NCBI GenBank assembly: GCA_028877195.1
Contig: JAPPIL010000043.1
Span: forward strand, 1 to 6,107
Source: Pseudomonadota bacterium
Lineage (GTDB): Bacteria; Bdellovibrionota_B; Oligoflexia; Oligoflexales; JAPPIL01
Reading direction: 5' to 3'
Length of the DNA: 6,107 nt
Shown here: positions 6,071 to 6,107 of the stretch, piece by piece
How the letters are laid out: each line of letters starts with the position of its first letter
Numbering within the stretch: the stretch's first letter is position 1
Translations under genes and position numbers: made by a program
Notes under the pieces: generated by a model
What the model was told of the DNA's origin: nothing
The model's database searches: none
What the model saw: only the letters and a program-made list of their open reading frames with translations

Positions 6071-6107
6071 CTGAATTTATCCACGAAAGCATTGTGATAA
6101 GTGTATA
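6056..6107 (+). mobile_element. Possible IS5-family insertion-sequence terminus, partial
   Basis: GGCTTTGTTGCATAA, beginning at 6056, resembles the terminal inverted repeats of IS5-group elements such as IS903 (from memory, GGCTTTGTTG-AATAA-like). If it is such an end, the element would extend to the right beyond the window. No transposase sequence and no second end are visible here, and no target duplication can be checked. A near copy (15 of 17 bases) occurs at 3271-3287. A short GC hairpin (GGGGC-TCT-GCCCC) sits just upstream at 6043-6055. Confidence 0.25.

Noticed and set aside
5905..6107. T-box or glycine riboswitch leader for GlyRS
   Set aside because: No T-box consensus, antiterminator or terminator pair is visible, and the only hairpin is a short AT-rich stem.

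Overview
The window (about 6.1 kb, moderate GC) is bacterial and looks like a whole short contig or a contig end. It holds five confident protein genes, one probable gene damaged at the left edge, and a repeat-like right edge. The combination of a GYF_2-PilZ fusion protein, a secreted HEAT-repeat protein, a stand-alone CheY-like receiver and a single-chain (dimeric type) glycyl-tRNA synthetase resembles gene content I associate with Bdellovibrionota/Oligoflexia-like bacteria. That placement rests on protein style, not on a search, and is tentative.

Layout. Bases 1-150 are low-complexity sequence (14-base and 8-base C runs, overlapping GCGGCCGC palindromes, T/A runs) that looks like a sequencing or assembly artefact. 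A HEAT-repeat exported protein (124-645, minus) runs into it, so its C-terminus is unreliable. A divergent intergenic gap of 225 bp (646-870) follows, in which I see no convincing promoter. The plus strand then carries a GYF_2-PilZ protein (871-1476), an all-helical protein of unknown family (1522-2718) and a single-domain response regulator (2804-3232). They are closely spaced (45 and 85 bp) and probably form one transcription unit. A 20-bp imperfect inverted repeat (3240-3292) lies between the response regulator and the convergent minus-strand genes. These are a TPR-like lipoprotein (3320-4336), with its own plausible promoter, and glycyl-tRNA synthetase (4411-5904). The last 200 bp hold an AT-rich perfect hairpin, a doubtful 33-codon ORF and a sequence resembling the terminus of an IS5-family insertion sequence.

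How the genes may work together. GlyRS is housekeeping. The plus-strand cluster joins a potential c-di-GMP reader (PilZ), an adaptor-like GYF_2 domain, a helical scaffold-like protein and a phospho-receiver, which suggests a small signalling module. No enzyme or output domain is visible, so its target cannot be named. No CRISPR array, tRNA, rRNA or complete mobile element was seen.
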